Assembly (NCBI RefSeq): GCF_009876115.1
Contig: NZ_WWSY01000005.1
Span: 1 to 64,000, forward strand
DNA from: Collinsella aerofaciens
GTDB lineage: Bacteria; Actinomycetota; Coriobacteriia; Coriobacteriales; Coriobacteriaceae
Direction: 5' to 3'
Length of the DNA: 64,000 bases
Each line of letters begins with the position of its first letter. Position 1 is the stretch's first letter. The translations under genes were made by a program, and so were the position numbers. The notes below the pieces were generated by a model. That model ran no database searches and was not told the origin of the DNA. It worked only from the letters and a program-made list of their open reading frames with translations. Shown here one piece after another: positions 43,795 to 53,029 of the stretch.

Positions 43795-44176
43795 ATCTCC
43801 TTATAGTGTTTGCCTGTTCAATTTCGATATCGTTTCCCTCGTATGATCCAGATGCGTCTACCGACTCAAAGCGTGAGTAGGAAACTCTTGTCCCAACTTT
43901 GATTTGGGAAAGCTTGTCTTTGATTCGGCCAGATGAGGGGAATGTAATCCGGGTTTGCTTTCCAGCGTCGGTGTAGCGGGGACTGTTGTCTGTTTGGATT
44001 ACGAGTTCCGTTCCCTCAATAGAATGAACGCTGCCGGCTCCAAAGACAAGGTAATCATCTCCTCCGCTATAGCGGGCTCTATCTGTGCATGAAGAAACGG
44101 ATGCAAACATAGCGAAAATCACCAATATCGTAACCAGGGCAAAGGCCGTGGTGCCATAGCATTTTGATGGTGCCAT
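43790..44176 (-). CDS. Small membrane-anchored protein, partner of papain-like paralogue 2
   Basis: A 128-residue protein with one N-terminal hydrophobic helix (about residues 9-30) ending in SVSSCTDR, which could be a lipoprotein-type Cys, and an outside domain with strand-like segments (YLVFGAGSVHSIEGTELVIQ, then IKVGTRVSYSRF). The ATG at 44176 lies 5 bases after the papain-like stop; an overlapping TTG at 44188 is an alternative. Position, size and layout mirror the small protein at 38647. Sequence similarity between the two is weak, so relatedness rests mainly on context. AT-richer than the surroundings. Confidence 0.58.
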   Translation of the reverse strand: MAPSKCYGTTAFALVTILVIFAMFASVSSCTDRARYSGGDDYLVFGAGSVHSIEGTELVIQTDNSPRYTDAGKQTRITFPSSGRIKDKLSQIKVGTRVSYSRFESVDASGSYEGNDIEIEQANTIRRC

Positions 44177-44181
44177 CCGGT

Positions 44182-45354
44182 CTACCAAAAGACTGTTCCG
44201 TTCAATTTGACCATATTGGGCGTTGCATAGTTAATCGCTCGGGGATAAGTGTTCCATCCGTCGAATACTTCGAGCCACTGCAGTTCGATGCCAGAGCTTC
44301 CATTATGCCCAGTAAAATAGCCAGTTACCGTGACTGTATGACCTGATAGCTTGATGGATCCTTCACTGTTTCGGCTGTTGATCCACATATGATACAAGCC
44401 GATATTCCCTTGATCGATAGTTGCTCTGTACTGAGCGAATTGAGGCTGATAACCGAAAAATTGAGTATTAAGTGCTCTACCCTTTTGAGCGGCAAGACTT
44501 TTAAACGGAACAATTCCATCTGGGATGATCGTGCTTCCGTACTCGACGCCCTGATCATTGGTCTTATACGTTGTTGTGCCAGTGACGTTCCATATTTCTT
44601 TATAATAATCGGGATTAAATTGATTAGCGTTTGAACTGGTGAGACCGTAATGCATTGATACAGCGTACAAGGCAGAAACGACGCATGCATACTTATTAGT
44701 GCGGGCTTCAACTAATGATTCCGAGACTCCTCGGAACGGTATTCCGTTTAAATCGTCTATTTGGAAATGCAACATCAAGTCATCTTCATTGATAATGACT
44801 GCATCCCATGAAGTTGGGTTATTGCTTTGAGGTGCTATACCCTTTTCGGTGACAATCGGGACAGACCGTATATTGTTATAGTTGGTTACACAGTCTCTAG
44901 TTCCTGGCACCAAAGTTCCATATTCAATATCGTTGTACGAAATTAGTACGGTTGGGTTTGTGGCCTGTTGGCCGGAATAAGTTGAAATGGCGTTTGATAG
45001 AGAAGCTGAAATCGGAAGAATGGTATCGCCGAGGGTTATCTCCTTCAGAAGCCCAGGATATGATGCGTCAAGTATTAAATAACCGTAAGGGCTTCCTTCC
45101 CTTGTGACACTGATTTCATAGCCACAGATAAGGCCGATTTGTTGGCATACGGGAACGATTTGCTCGATCTCTAAGTTCGCGGATCCGTCGACGATGGGCA
45201 ACAGGGAAAGCGCGTAGTCTTGTGCTAGGTCTGATGTAAAAGCGACGGATGAGTTTGAGTCGGCAGCGAATACTCTTGTTGGGCGCGACGCGGATAAGCC
45301 GATGATCGAGGCTAGGCCGAGAAGAAACGAGCGACGTGATTGAACTCTGGGCAT
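44182..45354 (-). CDS. Exported papain-fold cysteine protease-like protein, paralogue 2
   Basis: A 390-residue protein with a twin-arginine signal (SRRSFLLGLASIIGLSAS, then a VFAADS cleavage region), suggesting export in a folded state. The first half contains YGYLILDASYPG, as in streptopain-type propeptides. The second half has the candidate catalytic KYACVVSALYAVSMHYG, SGHTVTVTGYF with the His, and EVFDGWNTY with Asp. These align with the protein at 37530 (shared YAC-VSA--AVS-HY, a following E-W---GT segment, and DGW), which instead has a Sec signal. The ATG at 45354 follows AGGCAGGAG. Substrate unknown; it could be a peptidase or a non-catalytic relative. Confidence 0.7.
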   Translation of the reverse strand: MPRVQSRRSFLLGLASIIGLSASRPTRVFAADSNSSVAFTSDLAQDYALSLLPIVDGSANLEIEQIVPVCQQIGLICGYEISVTREGSPYGYLILDASYPGLLKEITLGDTILPISASLSNAISTYSGQQATNPTVLISYNDIEYGTLVPGTRDCVTNYNNIRSVPIVTEKGIAPQSNNPTSWDAVIINEDDLMLHFQIDDLNGIPFRGVSESLVEARTNKYACVVSALYAVSMHYGLTSSNANQFNPDYYKEIWNVTGTTTYKTNDQGVEYGSTIIPDGIVPFKSLAAQKGRALNTQFFGYQPQFAQYRATIDQGNIGLYHMWINSRNSEGSIKLSGHTVTVTGYFTGHNGSSGIELQWLEVFDGWNTYPRAINYATPNMVKLNGTVFW

Positions 45355-45462
45355 AATGTCTCCTGCCTATGGGGGGCAATATGCTGTCATTTTATTTGCT
45401 ACAAAATACAATCTAATTCAGATTAAGGTAAATGGATGGAATTGCTCGATAAATGGTAGTGA

Positions 45463-46302
45463 TTAGCGGACCGGTATCGCGATCCTCGTCACATACGCTC
45501 CCGGGTCGTCGCTGATGATGTCGTCGATGAGGGCGATCTCGCGTGAGGGGCCAGCGGGGGACAGCCCGTGTTCGCGCATATAGCCGAGCAGCTGCTTATA
45601 GCGCGGGCCCGCTTGCCCGTGTGTGCCGCGGAAGCTTATGGTCAGGCAGCGCGCGGCAGGCCGCGTCTCGACGTCGCCCACGTAGTCATCGGTGTCATCG
45701 AGCAGTAGAAAGACCTCGTCGTAACCATCAAAGTCGCCGGCGGCCAGGCGCTCGGCGCTGATCCCAACGCCCAAGTTGCCCAGGAAGACAAAGGTCTCGT
45801 GCTGGCCCTTCTGCAGTTGACGAATCTGCCACTCCAGCGCATAGGCGTCGGTAGGGTTGACGCGTTCGCGCAACACGGCGCAGCGAAGCTCGGGGGCATC
45901 GATTGTGCAAATGCTATCGAGCTCGGTGTTCAAGGCATCGTGCAGCAGGGCAAGCCGGTTATCGATCTTGCACGACACGCGCTCCAGCTCGCGGCGCTTG
46001 CGCTCGATGAGCTCCTGCTGCTGAGCCAGCTGCCGCTGCATGAGGTCCACATCGCGCGTGGTCACAAACTCACGGATCTGCGCGAGCGGCAGGTTGAGAA
46101 CGCGCAGGTGGCTGATGGTATTGAGGGTGGAGAGCTGTCGCGATCCGTAGTAGCGGTATCCACTCGCCGGATCGATGTGCGCCGGGTCCAGCAAGCCCAT
46201 CTGCTCGTAATGACGTAGCGTCCCAACGCTCAGGTTAAACAGGCGCGCCACCTCGCCAATGCGGAGCGGGCCCTCGGTATGTTCAGTTGGTGAGTCGGCC
46301 AT
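45463..46302 (-). CDS. MerR-family regulator with GyrI-like effector domain (BmrR type)
   Basis: A 279-residue MerR regulator. Its N-terminal HTH (LRIGEVARLFNLSVGTLRHYEQ, residues about 13-34) and second wing (DPASGYRYYGSRQLSTLNTI) are clear. They are followed by a coiled-coil helix (about 88-115) and a C-terminal GyrI-like drug-sensing domain (about 125-279). BmrR-like proteins activate multidrug exporter genes when they bind cationic or hydrophobic compounds. It lies 54 bases downstream of the MATE exporter on the same strand and has GAAAGGAG before its ATG. The promoter of this pair shows the 19-bp spacer typical for MerR activation. Confidence 0.88.
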   Translation of the reverse strand: MADSPTEHTEGPLRIGEVARLFNLSVGTLRHYEQMGLLDPAHIDPASGYRYYGSRQLSTLNTISHLRVLNLPLAQIREFVTTRDVDLMQRQLAQQQELIERKRRELERVSCKIDNRLALLHDALNTELDSICTIDAPELRCAVLRERVNPTDAYALEWQIRQLQKGQHETFVFLGNLGVGISAERLAAGDFDGYDEVFLLLDDTDDYVGDVETRPAARCLTISFRGTHGQAGPRYKQLLGYMREHGLSPAGPSREIALIDDIISDDPGAYVTRIAIPVR

Positions 46303-46356
46303 AGGAACGCTCCTTTCAATGGGGTCGGGGAGGGGCGCCAGGCTCGCGTTGCCCCG

Positions 46357-47703
46357 CTACGCTGCCAACTTGTCAAAAGTTCCGCGGCGGTTGAGCACGG
46401 TAAATGCAATCACGCAGATGACCGCCGACAAAATCGATCCGCACGGCGAGGCGATTCCCATGGGAAACAACGTATCGGAATAGGCGTTCGACAGCAGCCA
46501 TGCACCGGGCACGCGAATGAGCGCCACGGCCAGCACGTTGTGCGCAAAGCCGATGTAGCTCTTGCCGTATGCAGCGAAAAAGCCGCTAAAGCAAATGTGG
46601 ATGCCGGCAAAGATTGCATCGAAAATATAACTGTGCATATAGCCGGTACCGGCGGCGACCACCGCGGGGTCCTTGGCAAAAAAGCCGATAAACGCCGGTG
46701 CCACCAGCCACATCAGCACCGTGATCAGGCAGCCGTACACCACCGAGATGGTCATGGCATCCTTGAGCACCTGACGCGCGCGGTCGCCCTTGCCTGCGCC
46801 GGCGTTTTGCGCCGTGAGCGCGCTGACGGTGGCGCCCATGGAGCTCGGCACAATGAACAAAAAGCTGATCATCTTCTCGACCAGGCCCACGGCGGCGGCG
46901 TCGACCAGGCCGCGGTGGTTGGCGATGACGGTGATAAACATAAACGCCACCTGGATGCAGCCGTCCTGTACGGCCACGGGCACGCCGATCTTAAGGATGC
47001 TGCCGAGCACCTCGGGCTGGGGGCGCAGGTCGCTGCGCTTGAGGTGAATATGCGTGCGGCGGCTCTTGAGCCACACGAGCGCGAGGGCAACGCTTGCCGT
47101 CTGGGCGGTCACCGTGCCGAGCGCCGCGCCCACGGGGCCGAGCCCCATGTGGCCGATAAACAGAAAGTCGAGCGCGATGTTTATGATGCACGCCACGCCA
47201 ATCACGTACATGGGCGAGCGCGAATCGCCCAGCCCGCGAAAGATGGCCGAGAGGATGTTGTATGCGGCGATAAACGGAATGCCGACAAAGCAGATGCGCA
47301 GGTAGGCGGCAGTGCCTTCGACCGCTTCGGCTGGCGTGCCAATGAGTGCCACGATCTGCGGGCACAGTGCGAGCAAGACAGCGGCCAGCACCACCGAGAC
47401 GCCCATAAAGAGCGTGATGGTGTTGCCGATGGCGGTCTCGGCGCGGTCAAACCGACGCGAGCCCACGGCGTGGCCGACGATGACCGTCGTTCCCATGGCC
47501 AGGCCCACGAGCGTCACGGTAATGATATAGAGCGTCTGCGCGCCGTTGCCCACGGCGGTGATGCCGGCGGCGCCGCTAAACTGCCCCATCATGTACAGGT
47601 CGGCCATACCGTAGAGCATCTGCAAAAAGTACGAGAGCATATAGGGCAGGGCAAAGACCGCGATGGTCTTGAGGACATTGCCGCGTGTGAGGTCGTGTTC
47701 CAT
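46357..47703 (-). CDS. MATE-family multidrug efflux transporter
   Basis: A 448-residue transporter with about 12 hydrophobic segments in two similar halves. It begins LTRGNVLKTIAVFALPYMLS, a MATE N-terminal pattern, and its second half starts near LGSILKIGVPVAVQDG. Such proteins export drugs and metabolites in exchange for Na+ or H+. It is the first gene of an operon with a MerR/GyrI regulator, so its substrate is probably sensed by that regulator. The exact substrate cannot be read from the sequence. Confidence 0.9.
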   Translation of the reverse strand: MEHDLTRGNVLKTIAVFALPYMLSYFLQMLYGMADLYMMGQFSGAAGITAVGNGAQTLYIITVTLVGLAMGTTVIVGHAVGSRRFDRAETAIGNTITLFMGVSVVLAAVLLALCPQIVALIGTPAEAVEGTAAYLRICFVGIPFIAAYNILSAIFRGLGDSRSPMYVIGVACIINIALDFLFIGHMGLGPVGAALGTVTAQTASVALALVWLKSRRTHIHLKRSDLRPQPEVLGSILKIGVPVAVQDGCIQVAFMFITVIANHRGLVDAAAVGLVEKMISFLFIVPSSMGATVSALTAQNAGAGKGDRARQVLKDAMTISVVYGCLITVLMWLVAPAFIGFFAKDPAVVAAGTGYMHSYIFDAIFAGIHICFSGFFAAYGKSYIGFAHNVLAVALIRVPGAWLLSNAYSDTLFPMGIASPCGSILSAVICVIAFTVLNRRGTFDKLAA

Positions 47704-47743
47704 GGGCGGGGCTTTCTGGCTGGGTTCGTTTTGCTACCAGTGT

Positions 47744-47774
47744 AGTGAAAACCCTACAACGATTGTAGAGTCAA
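47744..47774 (-). promoter_or_regulatory. MerR-type promoter of the MATE-merR operon
   Basis: On the minus strand TTGACT (-35, 47769-47774) is followed after a 19-bp spacer by TTCACT (-10, 47744-47749). The spacer contains the perfect dyad CTACAACGATTGTAG (plus-strand reading, 47754-47768), directly next to the -35. An over-long spacer with a dyad inside is the hallmark of promoters that MerR proteins activate by DNA distortion. Confidence 0.78.
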
Positions 47775-47894
47775 GGTTTATGTTGGCAGCGGGGCGAAAA
47801 AAGTCGCGCTCGCGTTCATTTCCAATTGAATACAGGGGCGCGTCCTGTGAGCATGGCGTCTGCACTAGCCTTGCAGAAATCGATTTCGCATCAC

Positions 47895-47922
47895 TTGACA
47901 CCGCCGCACGGCGCGCCATAAT
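47895..47922 (+). promoter_or_regulatory. Sigma-70-type promoter of the ABC exporter operon
   Basis: A perfect TTGACA (47895-47900) is followed after 16 bases by CATAAT (47917-47922). The transcription start would be near 47929, giving a leader of about 35 bases. Confidence 0.72.
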
Positions 47923-47963
47923 ACGTGGGTTTGCGAACAACGTTTGATGGGGGATGAACCTGC

Positions 47964-49784
47964 GTGCGCAATCTCAAGATTTTGTTTTCCTATCTGGGGG
48001 CATACCGCCGCGATGCCATGCTCGGCGTGCTCTTTGTGACAGCCGAGACGGCGCTCGAGCTGTTTATCCCGGTCATCATGGCAAATATCATCGACGTGGG
48101 CGTGCCCGCGGGCGACATCAACTATATGCTGTTGCAGGGCACGTATATGTTGATATGCGCTGCATTTTCGCTGGTACTTGGCTTGGGCTATGCGCGCACG
48201 TCTGCCCGCGTTGCCTCGGGGCTGGGCGCTAACCTGCGCGAGGCGGAGTATCGCAAGATTCAGACGCTCGCCTTTGGCAATCTGGACAACTACGATGCCA
48301 GCTCGCTCGTCACGCGCATGACCACCGATATCACCGTCATCCAAAACGCCATCGGCAACGGCTTTCGCCCCATGGTGCGCGGCCCCGTGACGCTCATCGT
48401 CGGCTTGGTCTATGCGCTGGTGCTGTCGCGTCCGCTTGCTACGGTATTCGCGATCATCCTGCCGGTGTTGGCGATCGTACTGGGCGTTATCACCTATCGC
48501 GTCAGTCCGCTTTACCGCCAGCTGCAGACCTCGATGGACCATCTCAACGGTGTGGTGCAGGAGGACCTCACCGCCGTGCGCGCCGTCAAGGCGTACGTGC
48601 GTGCCGAGCACGAGGAGGCCAAGTTCGATGCCGTCAATACCGAGCTTGCGCGCACCGCGACGAAGACCTTTGGCAACGCCGTGCTCAACCTGCCGGTGTT
48701 CCAGCTTTCGATGTACGTGGCTGCGCTCTCGATCTTGTGGATTGGCGGCCGCATGATCATCGAAGGTCGCTTGGGCGTGGGCTCGCTCACGGGCTTTATG
48801 AGCTATGTGCTGCTGATCATGAACTCGCTCATGATGATTTCCAACGTGTTTTTGCTGCTCACCCGCGCACTTGCCAGCGTGGAACGCATCTCGCGGGTGC
48901 TCGACGAGCGTTCGCTTATCCAGGCGCCCGACGCTGCCGCTGCCGTGCACGGGGTGGCCGACGGAAGCATCGAGTTTCGCGACGTGTCGTTTAAGTACCG
49001 CGCGGATGCTGCCGAGGATGTGCTCGAGCATATCGACCTTTGCATTGAGGCAGGCTCCACGGTGGGCGTGCTCGGCGGTACGGGCTCGGGCAAGAGTTCG
49101 CTTGTGCAGCTGATCGCGCGCCTGTACGATGCCACTGAAGGCGCCGTGCTCGTGGGCGGGCGCGATGTGCGCAATTACGACCTGGTTGCCCTGCGCGACG
49201 CCGTGGGTATCGTGCTGCAAAAGAACGTGCTGTTTACGGGTACCGTGCGCGAGAACCTGCAGTGGGGCGCGCCCGATGCCACCGACGAGGAGCTGCTGCG
49301 TGCCTGCCGGGCGGCATGCGTGGACGAGTTCCTGGATCGCATCGGCGGACTCGACGGCTACCTGGGCCAGGGCGGTGCCGGCGTCTCGGGCGGACAAAAA
49401 CAGCGTCTGTGCATCGCGCGTACGTTGCTCAAACATCCGCGTGTGCTCATCTTTGACGATTCGACCAGCGCGGTCGATATGGCGACCGACGCCAAGATCC
49501 GCGAGCATATAGCTCGGATTCCCAACACGACGGTGATTGTCATCGCACAGCGCATTGCGAGCGTCATGGATGCCGACCGCATTATTGTGTTGGACGACGG
49601 TCGTGTCCACGGCGTGGGCACGCACGAGGAACTGCTGGCGGGCGACAACATCTACCAGGAGATTTACGCCTCGCAGATGGAATTTGCAGGGGATGCTGGC
49701 GTCGTGGATGGCGTAAATGATCCGTCTTCCGCCGGCCCCAACGAATCAATTCAAGCCACGGAAGGGGGTGAGCGCCATGCCTAA
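47964..49784 (+). CDS. ABC exporter half-transporter with degenerate ATP site
   Basis: A 606-residue half-transporter with six N-terminal membrane helices and a C-terminal ATPase domain (from about 340). Walker A GGTGSGKSSL and signature VSGGQ are normal. The Walker B region, however, reads VLIFDDSTSAVD, with Asp instead of the catalytic Glu, and the switch His is Gln (VIAQRI). This is the pattern of the degenerate partner in heterodimeric exporters such as BmrCD or TM287/288. It starts at GTG 47964 with GGGGGA upstream and overlaps the second half-transporter by 8 bases. The substrate is unknown. Confidence 0.92.
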   Translation: MRNLKILFSYLGAYRRDAMLGVLFVTAETALELFIPVIMANIIDVGVPAGDINYMLLQGTYMLICAAFSLVLGLGYARTSARVASGLGANLREAEYRKIQTLAFGNLDNYDASSLVTRMTTDITVIQNAIGNGFRPMVRGPVTLIVGLVYALVLSRPLATVFAIILPVLAIVLGVITYRVSPLYRQLQTSMDHLNGVVQEDLTAVRAVKAYVRAEHEEAKFDAVNTELARTATKTFGNAVLNLPVFQLSMYVAALSILWIGGRMIIEGRLGVGSLTGFMSYVLLIMNSLMMISNVFLLLTRALASVERISRVLDERSLIQAPDAAAAVHGVADGSIEFRDVSFKYRADAAEDVLEHIDLCIEAGSTVGVLGGTGSGKSSLVQLIARLYDATEGAVLVGGRDVRNYDLVALRDAVGIVLQKNVLFTGTVRENLQWGAPDATDEELLRACRAACVDEFLDRIGGLDGYLGQGGAGVSGGQKQRLCIARTLLKHPRVLIFDDSTSAVDMATDAKIREHIARIPNTTVIVIAQRIASVMDADRIIVLDDGRVHGVGTHEELLAGDNIYQEIYASQMEFAGDAGVVDGVNDPSSAGPNESIQATEGGERHA

Positions 49785-51675
49785 GACATCCGCTCAGGCC
49801 CGTCCCGCCAATCTGACGCAGACGCTCCGCCGCCTGCTCTCCTACATGGGTCACGCCAAGTTCTCGCTGCTCGCAGTGGGTGTGCTTGCCTCTGTTGCGG
49901 CCATCGCAAGCCTTGCCGGTACCTACATGGTGCGCCCCATCGTCAACGGTTTGGCAACGGGCGGCGAGGAACTGCTCGCTAAGCAGGTTATCTTTACCGC
50001 TGCCATCTACGCCGCGGGCGTGCTCTCGGCTCTGGGCTACTCGCAGATTATGGTGCGCGCGGCCCAGCGCGTGGTGTCCGATATCCGCCGCGACCTGTTT
50101 GCCCACATTCAGACGCTGCCGCTGAGCTACTTCGACAGCACGCGCTCGGGTGACATCATGAGCTTCTTTACCAACGACGTCGACACCGTCTCCGAGGCGC
50201 TCAACAACAGCTTTGCCAACGTGATTCAGGCGATCATCCAGGTGGTCGGCACCACGGCCATGCTCATCATCCTCAACTGGCAGCTCACGATTATCACGCT
50301 CGTGTGCGATGCGGCCATTGTGCTGTATGCGCGCTACTCGGGCACGCGCTCTAAGCGTTTCTTTGCCGCCCAGCAGGCATCGCTTGGCGACCTGGACGGA
50401 TATATCGAAGAGATGGTCTCGGGTCAAAAGGTCATCAAGGTCTTTAATCACGAGCAAGCCAACGTGGCTGGTTTTGACGCGCGCAACCAAGAGCTGCGCC
50501 GCACCGGTGGTGCCGCGCAGGCCTACGCCAACTCGATGGTGCCCATGACCGTGGTGATCGGCTATGCCAACTACGCCATCGTCGCCGTGGCGGGCGGCAT
50601 GCTCTGCATCAAGGGGCTCGCCGACGTGGGCGCGCTTGCAAGTTACCTGGTCTTTGTACGCCAGGCCGCCATGCCCATCAACCAGTTTACGCAGCTGGGC
50701 AACTTTTTGCTCAACGCGCTGGCCGGTGCCGAGCGCCTGTTTGCCGCCATGGATCTTGAGCCCGAGGTGGACGAGGGCTGCGTGGAGCTGGTGCAGACGG
50801 GCGACGCCGCGTGGGCATGGAAGATTCCCGAGGGCCAGGGCGTGGGCGCGTACGGGCACCTGCATGATGTGGCTGCCGTTGATGAGTCGGGCCGTGCGGT
50901 GGCTGCCGACGGCACCGAGCTCACGTGCGGCTTGGTCCCACTTGCCGGCGACGTGCGCTTCCATGCCGTGGACTTTTCCTACGTGCCGGGCACCCGTGTG
51001 CTTACGGATCTCAACCTGTTTGCCAAGCCGGGGCAAAAGATCGCCTTTGTGGGCTCCACGGGCGCCGGAAAGACCACCATCACCAACCTCATCAACCGCT
51101 TCTACGAGGTCGATGACGGCGAGATCACGTACGACGGCATCGACGTCAAGCACATTGCCAAGTCCAGTCTGCGCGGGTCGCTCGGCATTGTGCTGCAAGA
51201 CACGCACCTGTTTAGCGGCACCATTGCGCAGAACATCCGCTTTGGCAAGCTCGACGCGACTGACGAAGAGGTGCGCGCCGCTGCCGAGGCAGCCTGCGCC
51301 GACTCGTTTATCCGCCGCCTGCCTAGAGGGTACGACACGCCGGTCACGGCCGACGGCGCCAACCTGTCGCAGGGCCAGCGCCAGCTGCTCGCCATCGCGC
51401 GTGTGGCCGTCGCCGACCCGCCGGTGCTCATCCTGGACGAGGCCACGAGCTCTATCGACACGCGCACCGAAAAGCTCATCGAGCGCGGCATGGACCGCAT
51501 CATGCGTGGCCGCACCACGTTTATGATCGCGCACCGCCTGTCCACCGTCCGCGACGCCGATGCCATCATGGTCCTCGAACACGGCCGCATCATCGAGCGC
51601 GGCACGCACGAAGAGCTGCTCGCTCAGCACGGCGAGTACTGGCAGCTGGCGCATGGCTTAAAAGAGTTGGATTAA
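49777..51675 (+). CDS. ABC exporter half-transporter with canonical catalytic residues
   Basis: A 632-residue half-transporter: six membrane helices in the first 330 residues and an ATPase domain with Walker A GSTGAGKTTI, Walker B VLILDEATSSID with the catalytic Glu, and the switch His in IAHRLST. Its signature is LSQGQ rather than LSGGQ, as expected for the half that completes the partner's degenerate site. An insertion of about 60 residues lies between the membrane and ATPase domains (VELVQTGDAAWAWKIP region). The ATG at 49777 has GAAGGGGG upstream and overlaps the first gene, indicating coupled translation and an obligate heterodimer. Confidence 0.92.
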   Translation: MPKTSAQARPANLTQTLRRLLSYMGHAKFSLLAVGVLASVAAIASLAGTYMVRPIVNGLATGGEELLAKQVIFTAAIYAAGVLSALGYSQIMVRAAQRVVSDIRRDLFAHIQTLPLSYFDSTRSGDIMSFFTNDVDTVSEALNNSFANVIQAIIQVVGTTAMLIILNWQLTIITLVCDAAIVLYARYSGTRSKRFFAAQQASLGDLDGYIEEMVSGQKVIKVFNHEQANVAGFDARNQELRRTGGAAQAYANSMVPMTVVIGYANYAIVAVAGGMLCIKGLADVGALASYLVFVRQAAMPINQFTQLGNFLLNALAGAERLFAAMDLEPEVDEGCVELVQTGDAAWAWKIPEGQGVGAYGHLHDVAAVDESGRAVAADGTELTCGLVPLAGDVRFHAVDFSYVPGTRVLTDLNLFAKPGQKIAFVGSTGAGKTTITNLINRFYEVDDGEITYDGIDVKHIAKSSLRGSLGIVLQDTHLFSGTIAQNIRFGKLDATDEEVRAAAEAACADSFIRRLPRGYDTPVTADGANLSQGQRQLLAIARVAVADPPVLILDEATSSIDTRTEKLIERGMDRIMRGRTTFMIAHRLSTVRDADAIMVLEHGRIIERGTHEELLAQHGEYWQLAHGLKELD

Positions 51676-51724
51676 CCCGTTCGAGCACGATGCTTTGACC
51701 CCTCCGTGCTCCTCACCTCGCCTT

Positions 51725-51789
51725 AAACCATCACAACATTCGGCGTTTTTTGCCAAAATCGGGAAAAGCATCGAATGTTGTGATGGTTT
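51725..51789. repeat. ACCATCACAACATTCG palindromic repeat, copy 1
   Basis: Perfect 18-bp arms (51725-51742 with 51772-51789) with an A/T-run-containing loop. Almost the same sequence occurs at 52969-53029 and related arms at 57074-57138. Followed by TTTTT on the plus strand, so it may also end the ABC operon. Confidence 0.75.
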
Positions 51790-51890
51790 TTCTACCACTC
51801 GATCGGGTGGAATCGCTTTCTTGCGCACGAAGGTGTGCGGACCCGTGGGCAGGGGAATAAGGTTGGTTATCCGACTCCATTGGAGGGCTC

Positions 51891-52928
51891 ATGGACCTGC
51901 CAATCGTCCTGTCCCATAAGACCGCTTGGCTGTACCACAACGTGGCGCGCCCGTCCGAGCCGCTCTCGCGAGCAAGCAGCCTATACGATGAGGATTCGCC
52001 TGCTAACGAGGCGGAGCCGACCGCGAGTCTGCCCAAATTGGGACTCGATGCCAAGGGGCTGAGGGCTTCAACGGCAGCCGGGATTGTTACCGACCATCTG
52101 GTTTCGCTTGGTATTCCACGAGAAGAGCTCGATCATATCGACACGCTCGTCAACTTCGATTTTGAGCGCTCGACGCCGGCTGGATTTAGGTGCCACGTGT
52201 TTGGGGCACCGGTACCTCCAGGCCATCTTATCGAGGTGGCAGAGGGCCTTCTGGTGGTTGATGAGGCCATGTGCTTTGTCCAGGCGGGTTCGTGGATGAG
52301 CGAGCCCGAACAGCTGGAATATGGCTACGAAATCTGTGCCCGATACCATTTGAATCATCTGTCGACGGACGATTATGTCGAGATGGGGCAGAGGTATACC
52401 GTTGCCGACTTGATTGCCTATTGCAATGAGAACCGATCTCGTCAGGGGGCTATACGCGCGGCCGCCGTGCTCAAGCGCGTGCACGATGGCGCGCGGTCGC
52501 CCATGGAGACGGCCACCGCAATCATGGTCGTAGCAAAACGTTCCCAGGGCGGGCTGGGATACGCCAAGGTTGAGCTCAACCATAGGGTTGATGTTCCCAA
52601 CGAGTTCAAGTATCTCGCAAAGGCCGGGTATTTCGAGATCGACGTATATGCGCCTGCGAGCGGTACGGGGATTGAATACAACGGTTCGGACCATCTTGAT
52701 AAACAGCGCAGCGCGTCGGATGCGGAGCGTATGACCGTGCTGAGCGCGCTGGGCTTTAGGATGATCGTCCTCACCGGGACTCAGTTTGCCCACCAGCTGC
52801 AATTGCACCGGGCGATGAACGCCATCGCGCTCGCTATGGGTCTTAAGTGCGACCGAAGCGAAGCGTTCCAAAAGCGGCAGAACGACCTGCGAGAATTCGT
52901 GATTCGGCACTGGGACGGCGTCCTTTAG
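51891..52928 (+). CDS. Putative PD-(D/E)XK nuclease-like protein (Vsr/DUF559-like C-terminus)
   Basis: A 345-residue protein of the type common in actinobacteria, with a regulatory-looking N-terminal half (IVLSHKTAWLYHNVA, like the start of AbiEi-type proteins) and a C-terminal endonuclease-like domain. The latter reads YFEIDVYAPASGTGIEYNG with a following SDHLDKQRSASDAERM and GFRMIVLTGTQF, matching the D-(x)n-E-x-N/D-G pattern of Vsr/DUF559 proteins. Nuclease activity is unproven. The gene is flanked on both sides by nearly identical palindromic repeats (51725-51789, 52969-53029), so it may be a movable or defence-related cassette. GGAGGG precedes the ATG. Confidence 0.65.
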   Translation: MDLPIVLSHKTAWLYHNVARPSEPLSRASSLYDEDSPANEAEPTASLPKLGLDAKGLRASTAAGIVTDHLVSLGIPREELDHIDTLVNFDFERSTPAGFRCHVFGAPVPPGHLIEVAEGLLVVDEAMCFVQAGSWMSEPEQLEYGYEICARYHLNHLSTDDYVEMGQRYTVADLIAYCNENRSRQGAIRAAAVLKRVHDGARSPMETATAIMVVAKRSQGGLGYAKVELNHRVDVPNEFKYLAKAGYFEIDVYAPASGTGIEYNGSDHLDKQRSASDAERMTVLSALGFRMIVLTGTQFAHQLQLHRAMNAIALAMGLKCDRSEAFQKRQNDLREFVIRHWDGVL

Positions 52929-52968
52929 GGACGTTTTGGTCCTTCTACGGGGCGCTGCGGGCAGGCAG

Positions 52969-53029
52969 ACCATCACAACATTCGACGTTTTTTGCCAAAA
53001 ACGGGAAAAGCATCGAATGTTGTGATGGT
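52969..53029. repeat. ACCATCACAACATTCG palindromic repeat, copy 2
   Basis: Perfect 17-bp arms (52969-52985 with 53013-53029). The loop is nearly identical to that of copy 1 (both contain CGTTTTTTGCCAAAA and CGGGAAAAGCAT). Both copies have the same orientation around the nuclease-like gene. Confidence 0.75.

Noticed and set aside
49582..51654. Long minus-strand frame opposite the second ABC gene (690 codons)
   Set aside because: It is a shadow of the ABC transporter reading frame, rich in Ala, Val, His, Asp and Arg.
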